A stretch of 15,471 nt of DNA from Bradyrhizobiaceae bacterium (GCA_947475855.1 CANJPN010000084.1:1-15471), one strand, 5' to 3'; numbered from the stretch's first letter, positions 7,271 through 14,153 are shown. Made by a program: numbers and translations. The notes: generated from the sequence alone by a model not told the origin.

Positions 7271-8110
7271 ATGGAGCCGACGGTAATCAGCCCCAAGACG
7301 CCGGGAGCGGTAATCCCGACCGCCGGAGGAGCGAGCGCCAAAGGCGGACCCGTTCGCTTCTGGGCGCGCGAACTGCTCGCCAACGCAGTTGTCATCGTCG
7401 CTCTGGTCATCGCCATGGAGGTGTGGAGCCGGCACGTACCGCCGTTCATCATGCCGCCGCCACAGCGCACGTTCAACGCAATGATTTCCGCGCTGCAGAA
7501 CGATTATATCCACATCGCGCTGACGATTGCGCGGCTCCTCGTTGCAGTCTTCGCGGCCCTCCTGATCGGCACGTTGATCGGAGCAGCGATGGCACTGATC
7601 CGGCCGCTCGAACCTTACCTTCGCTCGATCGTTGTGATCGACACCGGCGTGCCCGCGCTATCTTGGATGCTGTTTGCGATATTCTGGTTCGAACAGGCTG
7701 AAGCGCGAGTATTTTTCATCCTGCTGATGATCCTCGTGCCCTTCTATGCGCTCAACGTGTTCGACGGTATTCGCGCGCTGTCGCGGGATCTCGTCGAGAT
7801 GGTGGAGACGTTCCGGCCGAGCCGACTGCAAGTCTTGCGGCTTCTCGTCGGGCCTCACATCGTGCCCTATCTCCTAATGACCACGAAGGCGATCATCGGA
7901 TACGCCACGCGCATGACCGTATTCGCCGAGCTCGTCAGCGTGTCGAGCGGCATGGGCGCCCGCATGGGAGCGGCTCAATCGACGTTCGCCATGGACGGCG
8001 TCCTCGCATGGACGATTATCCTGGTGATCGCCAATCTGTTGATCCAGGGGCTGGTGCAAGGCCTGGAATCCCTGCTGTTGCGCTACCGGCCGGAGGTCGA
8101 GGTGCGATGA
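7271..8110 (+). CDS. ABC transporter permease (NitT/TauT, SsuC/TauC-like)
   Basis: A 279-residue inner-membrane permease. After a roughly 30-residue Pro/Gly-rich cytoplasmic lead, hydrophobic segments can be seen at about 33-53, 78-105, 115-135, 140-160, 195-225 and 240-270, which fits the six-helix binding-protein-dependent transport fold. The cytoplasmic coupling segment at about 170-195 (LSRDLVEMVETFRPSRLQVLRLLVGP) sits where the EAA loop is expected but departs from the EAA-G consensus. The start ATG 7271 comes 36 bp after the binding-protein stop. The stop codon overlaps the ATPase start in an ATGA arrangement, so the two genes are translationally coupled. It should homodimerise and pair with the downstream ATPase. 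Confidence 0.88.
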   Translation: MEPTVISPKTPGAVIPTAGGASAKGGPVRFWARELLANAVVIVALVIAMEVWSRHVPPFIMPPPQRTFNAMISALQNDYIHIALTIARLLVAVFAALLIGTLIGAAMALIRPLEPYLRSIVVIDTGVPALSWMLFAIFWFEQAEARVFFILLMILVPFYALNVFDGIRALSRDLVEMVETFRPSRLQVLRLLVGPHIVPYLLMTTKAIIGYATRMTVFAELVSVSSGMGARMGAAQSTFAMDGVLAWTIILVIANLLIQGLVQGLESLLLRYRPEVEVR

Positions 8111-8889
8111 CAGCAGAGGTCTCCACCGACATCATCGTCCTCGACAAAGTCGACAAGCGGTTCGGTCCCAATTATGCGGTGCAAGACCTGAGTTTCACCG
8201 TGAAGCGAGGGCAGATCGTAGCGCTACTCGGACGCACGGGAGCAGGCAAATCGACGGCCCTTCATCTGATGATGGGCGTGATGCCACCGACATCAGGACG
8301 GCTGATCGTCGACGGGCTCGATCCTTTTCGCGAATTCAAGAAGCTCCGCGGGAAGCTCGCCGTCAGCTTTCAAACGGATCGCCTCCTGCCATGGAGGACA
8401 ACCCTCGAGAATGTCGCGCTCGGGCTGCAGATCCTGGGGATCGGCGCGGTCGAACGACGCCGGCGCGCAGAGGAATGGCTGGCCAACGTAAAGATTACCG
8501 GCGCGGAGAACCTAGCCAAGTACCCGCACGAGCTTTCCGGCGGGATGCGACAGCGGGCTTCGCTCGCCCGCGCGCTGGCCGTCGACCCGAACCTGCTGCT
8601 GCTCGACGAGAGCTTCAGTCAGCTCGACCACGTGACCTCGCACGCGCTACGGACGGATGTGGCCGAGCTCGTCCGGCGGTTGTCGAAGACGTGCGTCCTG
8701 ATCACCCATCGGATCGATGACGCGCTGGAAATGGCGGATCGCGTGCTGGTGCTGACGGCGCCGGCCAAGGTAGCATACGATCTCGAAGTCCCGCCAGGTC
8801 TGAGGCACGACAAGGCGTGGCTCACCGAGCAGGAACGGCTGATCGCTGGGGCCATGAGCGGCCCGGCAGAGCAGCCCCGCGTCACATGA
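8107..8889 (+). CDS. ABC transporter ATP-binding protein (NitT/TauT-like)
   Basis: A 260-residue ATPase that would drive the importer encoded just upstream. Motifs are in order: Walker A GRTGAGKST (42-50, K48), Q-loop SFQTD (Q89), signature LSGGMRQR (143-150), Walker B LLLLDE (163-168, E168) and the switch histidine in ITHRIDDAL (H201). The D-loop region reads DESFSQLD, where this family most often has DEPFGALD; the catalytic Glu is retained. ATG 8107 overlaps the permease stop by four bases; a longer in-frame reading from 8008 would run through the permease gene and is rejected. The crotonase gene follows after 64 bp, linking transport to catabolism in one probable operon. Confidence 0.93.
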   Translation: MTAEVSTDIIVLDKVDKRFGPNYAVQDLSFTVKRGQIVALLGRTGAGKSTALHLMMGVMPPTSGRLIVDGLDPFREFKKLRGKLAVSFQTDRLLPWRTTLENVALGLQILGIGAVERRRRAEEWLANVKITGAENLAKYPHELSGGMRQRASLARALAVDPNLLLLDESFSQLDHVTSHALRTDVAELVRRLSKTCVLITHRIDDALEMADRVLVLTAPAKVAYDLEVPPGLRHDKAWLTEQERLIAGAMSGPAEQPRVT

Positions 8890-8953
8890 GGTTGACGAGA
8901 CGGGACTTAACATCTGACATTCGCGGCCAAGAACAAGGAACGGAGATCCCGGT

Positions 8954-9787
8954 ATGGCATCCAAGGAAACGCCGCCTAAGACGACTGAACAGACTGGGGG
9001 ACCGCTCATCTTGAGCGAAAAACAGGGCAGCGCGCAGATCATCACGCTGAATCGCCCCGACAAGCTCAATGCGATCAACGAACAGATGGCGGCCGAACTC
9101 AGCGCGGCCCTGGACGCAGCAGAAACGGATCGCGACGTCCTCGCCGTCATTCTTCAAGGCAACGAGCGCGCTTTCTGTGCAGGTGCAGACCTCTCCGGCT
9201 TCTCCGACGCGCCGGCCGACCGCTACGACAACTACCGGGCCCGCTACAACCTCCGCAAGACGCGCGCTGTCTACCGCCACGTTCACAATTTCACCAAGCC
9301 CGTCATCTCGGCGGTCGAGGGCTTCTGCCTCGGTGGTGGTCTCGAGCTTGCGCTGTTCGGCGATTTCATCGTCGCGGGCGAAGCCGCCCAGTTCGCGCTG
9401 CCCGAAGCCCGGCACAGCCTGATCCCCGGTGCTGGCGGCACGCAGAACCTGCCGCGTCGCATCGGCCCCGCGCTCGCCAAGGAACTGATGTGGACGGCGC
9501 GGCGCATATCAGCAGCCGAAGCCAAGGAGATCCGGCTTGTCAATCACGTGGTCGCAAAGGGCGGCGCGCTGGACAAAGCGAAAGCTATCGTCGGGGAGAT
9601 GGAAGCTTCCGGACCGCTGGCCATCATGATGATCAAGCAGGCCGTCAATCGCGGCACGGAAATGCCAGTCGCGCTCGGCTTCTACCAGGAATCGGATCTT
9701 GCCCAATTGCTGGCCTTCTCGGAGGACCGTCAGGAAGGCGTGAAGGCATTCGCGGAGAAGCGGAAGCCGAAGTTCAAGGGACAATAG
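8954..9787 (+). CDS. enoyl-CoA hydratase/isomerase family (crotonase)
   Basis: A 277-residue crotonase-fold enzyme, most likely adding water to the double bond of an enoyl-CoA. The N-terminal 15 residues are a disordered-looking lead. The CoA/oxyanion segment is ERAFCAGADLSGF (71-83) with AEGFCLGGGLELALF-type helix at about 121-135. Both catalytic glutamates of true hydratases appear to be present: E151 in FALPEARHSLIPGAGGTQ and E177 in LAKELMW, aligned by eye with Glu144 and Glu164 of rat mitochondrial hydratase. That favours hydratase over isomerase or hydrolase activity. A purine-rich ACGGAGA stretch precedes ATG 8954. The gene lies between the ABC ATPase and the thiolase-like gene and probably acts after the acyl-CoA dehydrogenase pair encoded on the other strand. 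Confidence 0.9.
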   Translation: MASKETPPKTTEQTGGPLILSEKQGSAQIITLNRPDKLNAINEQMAAELSAALDAAETDRDVLAVILQGNERAFCAGADLSGFSDAPADRYDNYRARYNLRKTRAVYRHVHNFTKPVISAVEGFCLGGGLELALFGDFIVAGEAAQFALPEARHSLIPGAGGTQNLPRRIGPALAKELMWTARRISAAEAKEIRLVNHVVAKGGALDKAKAIVGEMEASGPLAIMMIKQAVNRGTEMPVALGFYQESDLAQLLAFSEDRQEGVKAFAEKRKPKFKGQ

Positions 9788-9852
9788 GAATTTTCCCTCT
9801 CCCCTCCTTCAAGGGGGCAGGAATAGGATCAAGGGACATCGAGGAGAAAACA

Positions 9853-11037
9853 ATGGCCAAGAAGAACTTCCTGGAGAAGAAGGACGTTTGCATCGTCTCA
9901 TACGCCGAGACGAAGATCGATCGTACGACCGGCAAGACCGCCTATGAGCTCGCTGCGGAAGTCGCAGAGGAGCTGTTCACGAAGACGAAGATGAAACCAG
10001 CCGACATCGACGGCGTCGGCTTCAGCGTGCCGATCAGCGAGTGCTCGAACCCGTTCTGGTCGAACTATGCAACCGACTATCTCGGCATCTCGCCGCGCTG
10101 GCTGCAGACGTCGGATCTGGGCGGCGCCTCCTGCATCGGCAACGTCGCGCGTGGCGCGATGGCGCTGCAGAACGACATTTGCGAAACGGTCATGCTGATC
10201 GGCGCCGATGCTCCCTCGACGAAGTGGAGTGCAAACTACGGAGCGTATCGCAACGAGTTCTGGGAGCCGACCGGCATCAATGGCCCGCCGGGCGCGTTCG
10301 GCCTGCTCTATCAGCGCTACATGGCGCAGCACGATCTCGACTTCCGCGGACTCGGTGCGCTCGCCGTCGCCCAGCGCAATGGCGCGGTACTCAATGACCT
10401 CGCCTACGAGAAGTTCCGCCAGAAGATCACCATCGAGGACTATCTCAACTCGCGCCAGGTCTCCTCGCCGCTGCGCCTGCTCGACTCCGTGATGTTCTGC
10501 GATGGCGGCAACGGCGTGATCATGATGAAGACCGAGCGCGCCAAGAAGCTCGGCTTCAAGAACCTCGTCTATCCGATCTCCTACTCGGAAATGACGAACT
10601 TCAAGTGCGCCGACCAGACGCCGGACATCACCGAATCAGCCCATTCCGTCAGCGGTCCGGACGCCTTGCAGCTTGCTGGAATGAAAGCATCGGATATCTC
10701 GATGTTCCACCCCTACGACGACTTCCTCATCGCGGTGATGCTGAAGCTCGAGCAGATCGGCTTCTGCAAGCGCGGCGAAGGCTCGCAGTTCCTGCGCGAC
10801 ACGGACCTGTCGCCGACCGGCGCATTGCCGATCAACACCGGCGGGGGCCAGATCGGCGCTGGACAGCCTGGTCTCGCCGGAGGTGGTCTCAACCTTGTCG
10901 AGTGCGTTCGCCAGCTGATGGGCGAAGCCAAGGGCCGCCAGGTTCCCAACCCCAAGAATGGCATGGTGACCGGTATTGGCGTGATCCCTTACGGCCGAAA
11001 CTGGGGCACCGGCAACGTGATGATCCTGTCGAAGTAA
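9853..11037 (+). CDS. thiolase-like (SCP-x/lipid-transfer-protein type) acyltransferase or aldolase
   Basis: A 394-residue thiolase-fold protein of the type found next to DUF35 genes. The N-terminal core holds the TSDLGGASCIGNVARGAMAL segment (87-105), where classic thiolases have the nucleophilic Cys; here C94 follows GGAS, and its role is uncertain. HPYDDF (286-291) and the C-terminal LPINTGGGQIGAGQPGLAGG (325-344) follow; the classic GHPxG catalytic His position reads GQPG, as in many SCP-x/Ltp relatives. This argues against ordinary biosynthetic or degradative thiolysis and suggests C-C cleavage of the Ltp2 type together with its DUF35 partner. ATG 9853 has GAGGAGA at good spacing; an upstream in-frame reading would overlap the hydratase gene. 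The DUF35 gene follows after a 131-bp repeat-bearing gap. The reaction is inferred, not shown. Confidence 0.85.
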   Translation: MAKKNFLEKKDVCIVSYAETKIDRTTGKTAYELAAEVAEELFTKTKMKPADIDGVGFSVPISECSNPFWSNYATDYLGISPRWLQTSDLGGASCIGNVARGAMALQNDICETVMLIGADAPSTKWSANYGAYRNEFWEPTGINGPPGAFGLLYQRYMAQHDLDFRGLGALAVAQRNGAVLNDLAYEKFRQKITIEDYLNSRQVSSPLRLLDSVMFCDGGNGVIMMKTERAKKLGFKNLVYPISYSEMTNFKCADQTPDITESAHSVSGPDALQLAGMKASDISMFHPYDDFLIAVMLKLEQIGFCKRGEGSQFLRDTDLSPTGALPINTGGGQIGAGQPGLAGGGLNLVECVRQLMGEAKGRQVPNPKNGMVTGIGVIPYGRNWGTGNVMILSK

Positions 11038-11043
11038 GGAGGC

Positions 11044-11151
11044 GTGATTGGTGATCGGTGACTGGTGAATGGCGCAGGCGGCGATCCGACGTTTCGTGCA
11101 CCCAATTCACCGCAACACACCGATATCCACCAATCAGCATTCACCAATCAC
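11044..11151. repeat. inverted arrays of a TGANTGG-like heptamer forming a long hairpin
   Basis: Four tandem heptamers run from 11045 to 11072 (TGATTGG, TGATCGG, TGACTGG, TGAATGG). On the other strand a matching array runs 11150 down to 11130 (TGATTGG, TGAATGC, TGATTGG, then a degenerate TGGATAT to 11123). The outer arms GTGATTGGTGA (11044-11054) and TCACCAATCAC (11141-11151) are perfect 11-bp complements, and the pairing continues imperfectly to about 11070/11125. The structure fills most of the gap between the thiolase-like and DUF35 genes. It may be a genome-wide intergenic repeat, an mRNA structure affecting downstream expression, or both. Confidence 0.7.
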
Positions 11152-11168
11152 TATTTACGGAGTTCCCA

Positions 11169-11612
11169 ATGTCCACACCCGCTCCCAAGCAGGCCGCAAA
11201 CAAGCCGACACCCAAGCCGCGTCCGATCCCGAAGCCGACGGCCGGCACGAAGTATTTCTGGGATGCCGCCAAGCGCGGCAAGCTCGCCCTCCAGTACGAT
11301 CCGGACAACAAATCCTACCAGTTCTGGCCGCGCACGATCTCGGTCAAAACAGGCAAGCGCAACCTCGAATGGCGCGATACCAGCGGCAAGGGCCACGTCT
11401 ACTCGTTCACGGTCACGCACGTGCCGGCGACCGGCTTCGACGGCAAGACGCCGTATATCGTCGGTCTGATCGAACTCGACGAGAAGGTGCGGATCATCGG
11501 CAACGTGCTCAACTGCAAGCCCGAAGACGTAAAGGTCGGCATGCGTGTGAAGGTGATGTTCGAGAAGCTCAGCGACGACATTTCCTACTTCGCGTTCGAG
11601 CCGGATAAGTGA
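11169..11612 (+). CDS. DUF35/OB-fold protein lacking the zinc-ribbon cysteines
   Basis: A 147-residue partner protein of thiolase-like enzymes. A Pro/Lys-rich lead (1-26) is followed by the DUF35 helix TKYFWDAAKRGKLALQ (27-42), the rubredoxin-like ribbon region (43-67) and an OB-fold (about 70-145: LEWRDTSGKGHVYSFTVTHVP, YIVGLIELDEKVRIIGNV, VGMRVKVMFEKL). The four ribbon cysteines usual in the family align by eye with D44, N47, S58 and T61, so zinc binding should be lost; the only Cys is C116. ATG 11169 is supported by CGGAG just upstream and the family N-terminus; the in-frame reading from 11058 runs through the repeat and is rejected. DUF35 proteins scaffold thiolase-fold enzymes, for example ChsH2 with Ltp2 and the archaeal thiolase/HMG-CoA synthase complex. 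Here the partner would be the gene upstream. Confidence 0.85.
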   Translation: MSTPAPKQAANKPTPKPRPIPKPTAGTKYFWDAAKRGKLALQYDPDNKSYQFWPRTISVKTGKRNLEWRDTSGKGHVYSFTVTHVPATGFDGKTPYIVGLIELDEKVRIIGNVLNCKPEDVKVGMRVKVMFEKLSDDISYFAFEPDK

Positions 11613-11622
11613 TGCCGAATCG

Positions 11623-11647
11623 GGGTCAGCCCCTGCGGGTCTGACCC
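11623..11647. repeat. GGGTC palindromic repeat, copy 1
   Basis: A 25-nt imperfect palindrome right after the DUF35 stop codon. GGGTCAG (11623-11629) pairs with CTGACCC (11641-11647) and CCC (11631-11633) with GGG (11637-11639) around a TGC loop. A near copy lies 69 bp downstream. Both are followed by a GCGGCCAA tail, so they behave as a repeated unit. It could act as a weak terminator or mRNA stabiliser; there is no T tract. Confidence 0.65.
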
Positions 11648-11691
11648 TCTGCGGCCAAGCACACGCTCCGCCGTCATTTTCATTGCCCTAA

Positions 11692-11716
11692 GGGTAAGAC
11701 CCGCAGGGTCTGACCC
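11692..11716. repeat. GGGTC palindromic repeat, copy 2
   Basis: The second 25-nt copy. GGGT (11692-11695) pairs with ACCC (11713-11716), and AGACCC (11697-11702) with GGGTCT (11706-11711), around the loop GCA. It differs from copy 1 at five positions, three of which are the loop: TGC there is GCA here, its exact reverse complement. It lies 27 bp before the CoA-ligase start, within the leader. Confidence 0.65.
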
Positions 11717-11743
11717 TGGCGCGGCCAACTCCCCAAGCCCATC

Positions 11744-13273
11744 ATGAAACTCGGTACTCTCCTCTCCGCCAACGCCCTTCGCTATCCCGACAAGCTCGCT
11801 GTCGGTTGCGACGGGAACGGGCTTACATTCAGCCAACTCGAGATGCGCGCCAATCAGCTCGCCAACGCGCTGCTGCGCGACGGCGTGAGGTCCGGCGATC
11901 GCGTGATCGTGTATCTCGCGAACGGCATAGAACTTGTCGAAGCGATGGCCGGCATCCTCAAGATGGGTGCACTGATCGTGCCGCTTTCGACCCGGCTCAC
12001 GGCCGGCGAAGTTGCGCACATCGCGAGTGATTGCGAGCCCAAGGCCGCCGTCTACAGCGACGACTTGAGACCGCAAGCGGCCGCAGCATTGAAGAATGCA
12101 CCGGGCGCGCTGCGCCTCGTCGTCGGCAAGCCGGCCGCTGACGAAAAACCGTTCACGGCATTCATCGAGAGCGGCGCGATTGCCGAACCGCCGCGCCTGT
12201 CGTCCCTCAACGACGACCTGCTGATCGGCTACACTTCCGGTACCACCGGCCGGCCCAAGGGCGCGGTCATCACGCACTCCAACATCATCCTCGCCAACGG
12301 CTTCATGAATGCGCTGGAATGGGAGTTGTCTCCGCGTGACGTGATCCTGGCCACCACTGCAATGGCCCACCGAACGGGGCTCGGCCGTCTCGCCAATACG
12401 TTCTATCTCGGCTGTACTCTGCTGATGCAGGCGAAGTTCGACGCGACCGCAGCCGTTTCGCTCATCGAGAAGGAACAGGTGACGATCCTCGGCGGCGTGC
12501 CGACAGTCTTCCGCATGATGGCACCCGAACTCGAAAAGCGTCCCGCCGCTGCCAAGTCGTTGCGTCTGATGGTGGCTACGGGTGAAGTATTCCCCGTCCC
12601 GCTCAAGGAGCGTCTGACGAAGGCGCTGCCGCACGTCGGCCTCTACAGCTTCCTCGCCCAGACCGAGTCCGGCTTCATCGCCGGCCTCAGGCCGCAGGAG
12701 CAGAAAGACAAGCCCGGCGCGCTCGGCCGCCCCGTACCTGGCGTCGAGATCCGCCTCGTCGATCCCCAGGGCGATGACGTCGCGCCCGGCGCCACCGGCG
12801 AGATCCTCGTGCGCTGCGGCACGCGCGGCATCGGCCTCATCCTTCGCGAGTATTTCCGCAACCCCAAAGCGACCGAAGACGCTTTCTTCGGCGAGTGGTT
12901 CCGCACCGGCGACGTCGGCTACTTCGACGAGGACGGCTTCCTGTATTTCGCCGACCGCGCCAAGGACATGATCGTTTCGGGCGGCCTCAACATCTACTCC
13001 AAGGAAGTCGAGCTCACCCTACAGGAGCACCCGGCCGTCGAGGAAGCCGCCGTGTTCGGCGTGCCCGATCCAGAGTTCGGTGAATCCGTCGCGGCATGCG
13101 TGCAGTTGCGCACCGGGATGGCGGCCACGCCAGAGGAGTTGATCGAGCACTGCCGCGAACGCATCGCCAGCTACAAGAAACCGCGGCACGTCCACTTCGT
13201 CGCCGAACTGCCCAAGACCGGCACCGGCAAGATCATCAAGAACGATTTGAAAAAGAGATTCTCGCCGGCGTAG
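11744..13273 (+). CDS. acyl-CoA ligase/synthetase (AMP-binding, ANL superfamily)
   Basis: A 509-residue adenylate-forming enzyme that activates a carboxylic acid with ATP and CoA. The P-loop motif YTSGTTGRPKG spans 163-173; the A5 motif YSFLAQTES spans 301-309, where YG-TE is more usual. Asp390 lies in RTGD, the hinge region is DRAKDMIVSGGLNIYSKEVE (404-423), and the C-terminal catalytic Lys is K496 in PKTGTGKI. The length fits medium-size fatty or aryl acid CoA ligases. ATG 11744 starts the family N-terminus (LSANALRYPDKLAV); there is no strong Shine-Dalgarno. It closes the plus-strand run and would supply the CoA ester used by the dehydrogenase pair, the hydratase and the thiolase-like/DUF35 pair. 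Fatty, alicyclic, terpenoid and aromatic acids are all possible substrates. Confidence 0.92.
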   Translation: MKLGTLLSANALRYPDKLAVGCDGNGLTFSQLEMRANQLANALLRDGVRSGDRVIVYLANGIELVEAMAGILKMGALIVPLSTRLTAGEVAHIASDCEPKAAVYSDDLRPQAAAALKNAPGALRLVVGKPAADEKPFTAFIESGAIAEPPRLSSLNDDLLIGYTSGTTGRPKGAVITHSNIILANGFMNALEWELSPRDVILATTAMAHRTGLGRLANTFYLGCTLLMQAKFDATAAVSLIEKEQVTILGGVPTVFRMMAPELEKRPAAAKSLRLMVATGEVFPVPLKERLTKALPHVGLYSFLAQTESGFIAGLRPQEQKDKPGALGRPVPGVEIRLVDPQGDDVAPGATGEILVRCGTRGIGLILREYFRNPKATEDAFFGEWFRTGDVGYFDEDGFLYFADRAKDMIVSGGLNIYSKEVELTLQEHPAVEEAAVFGVPDPEFGESVAACVQLRTGMAATPEELIEHCRERIASYKKPRHVHFVAELPKTGTGKIIKNDLKKRFSPA

Positions 13274-13283
13274 CGCTTGAGTT

Positions 13284-13356
13284 CGCGGCGAGGCCGCGAT
13301 CGGGCTGCCGCCCGAACCCGCTTGGGGGATGTATCCCCCAAACCCCCTCTATTTTT
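13284..13356 (+). terminator. three consecutive hairpins with a distal T tract after the CoA-ligase gene
   Basis: Three stem-loops follow the stop codon in series. CGCGGC/GCCGCG lie at 13284-13289 and 13293-13298; TCGGGC/GCCCGA at 13300-13305 and 13310-13315 around a TGCC loop; TTGGGGGA/TCCCCCAA at 13322-13329 and 13334-13341 around a TGTA loop. A TTTTT run comes at 13352-13356, ten bases after the last stem, farther than in a textbook intrinsic terminator. The region lies between convergent genes, so ending transcription here makes sense. Confidence 0.45.
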
Positions 13357-13396
13357 ACGAGTTGGGCTGCCTCAATTGGTTCGCGGTGCGAGGTGT

Positions 13397-13425
13397 CGTG
13401 GGTACCCGCCTGCGCCGGCATGACG
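13397..13425. repeat. REP-like intergenic element
   Basis: The reverse strand reads as a TCGTCATGCC...GGCGGGTACCCACG sequence. This resembles the widespread proteobacterial intergenic motif of the form CGTCATxCCxGCGxAGGCGGGxACCCA. A short GCC/GGC stem can form in the middle. It lies in the 193-bp gap between the CoA-ligase and glutathione-transferase genes, just after the hairpin cluster. Assignment is by eye from memory of this motif class. Confidence 0.45.
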
Positions 13426-13466
13426 AGGGTATGTCGAGATCTAAAGTGGATCTCGCCTGCGATCTC

Positions 13467-14117
13467 TTACATCGACTTCGGAGCGCCGGGCTGCTTCAGC
13501 GGGTGCGCACTCGCAATGCGCGGATCGGCGAGGCAGTGCTCGACGATGCGCTTCACGGTCGGGTGCTTGTCGATGGTGCCCTCGAAAAAGCGAACGCCGG
13601 CAGCGTGACTGACGAGGCAAACGTCGGCGAGGCCGATGCGATCGCCATGACAGAACGCGCCTGTTGCCTTGTCGCGTGCCAATGTCTGCTCGTAGGCGTC
13701 GAGCCCTGCGTTCATCCAATGCCGAGCCCAGGCATTCACCTGATCCGGCGTCGCGCCGAAGCGGCTCGCGAGGTCGCTGCGCACGCGCGGCACGACGAGG
13801 GGATGACTGTCGGCCACCGTGATCTGAGCGAGCGCCCGGACACGTGCGCGGCCCGCCGCGTCTGCTGGCATCAGCGGCGGATCAGGATAGCGCTCGTCAA
13901 GATACTCCATGATCGGCAGTGATTGATGCAGCGTCGTGCCATCGTCGTCGATCAGCACCGGGATCGCCTTCATCGGATTGATTGCTGCGAACTCGGGCTT
14001 CAACTGCGCGCCGGCATGAAGATCGACCTCGATCCCCTCCGGCGAGAGCCCCTTGAGGTTCAGCGCCATGCGCACGCGGAAGGTGGCGAGCGAACGCCAG
14101 TAGGTGAAGATCTTCAT
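13467..14117 (-). CDS. maiA: glutathione S-transferase, maleylacetoacetate isomerase-like (zeta class)
   Basis: A 216-residue cytosolic glutathione-transferase-fold protein. The thioredoxin-like domain opens with YWRSLATFRVRMALNLKGL (6-24), matching the zeta/MaiA signature SSxxxRVRIALNLKGL. The catalytic Ser is kept (S9), but the second Ser and the Cys of the SSC motif are L10 and A11. The cis-Pro loop is IPVL (P53) and the gamma-glutamyl site is QS (S66). The helical domain has the ADSHPLVVPRVR segment (102-113), comparable to the DIHPLNNLRVL of MaiA, and the LADVCL N-cap motif (163-168). MaiA converts maleylacetoacetate or maleylpyruvate to the fumaryl isomer. No hydrolase or ring-cleavage gene lies nearby, so the physiological substrate is open. 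It starts 36 bp after the Bug-receptor stop and is probably cotranscribed; GAGG precedes ATG 14117. Confidence 0.72.
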   Translation of the reverse strand: MKIFTYWRSLATFRVRMALNLKGLSPEGIEVDLHAGAQLKPEFAAINPMKAIPVLIDDDGTTLHQSLPIMEYLDERYPDPPLMPADAAGRARVRALAQITVADSHPLVVPRVRSDLASRFGATPDQVNAWARHWMNAGLDAYEQTLARDKATGAFCHGDRIGLADVCLVSHAAGVRFFEGTIDKHPTVKRIVEHCLADPRIASAHPLKQPGAPKSM

Positions 14118-14153
14118 CGGTTGCCTCGACAGTTCGAAAGGAAAAGAACGAAC

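Noticed and set aside
9801..9816. CCCCT/AGGGG hairpin between the hydratase and thiolase-like genes
   Set aside because: The stem is only five base pairs with no T tract and lies inside a probable operon; it is too weak to call as a terminator or repeat.
11585..12634. 349-codon minus-strand frame opposite the CoA-ligase gene
   Set aside because: The plus strand encodes all ANL-superfamily motifs here; the minus-strand frame has none and is a shadow.
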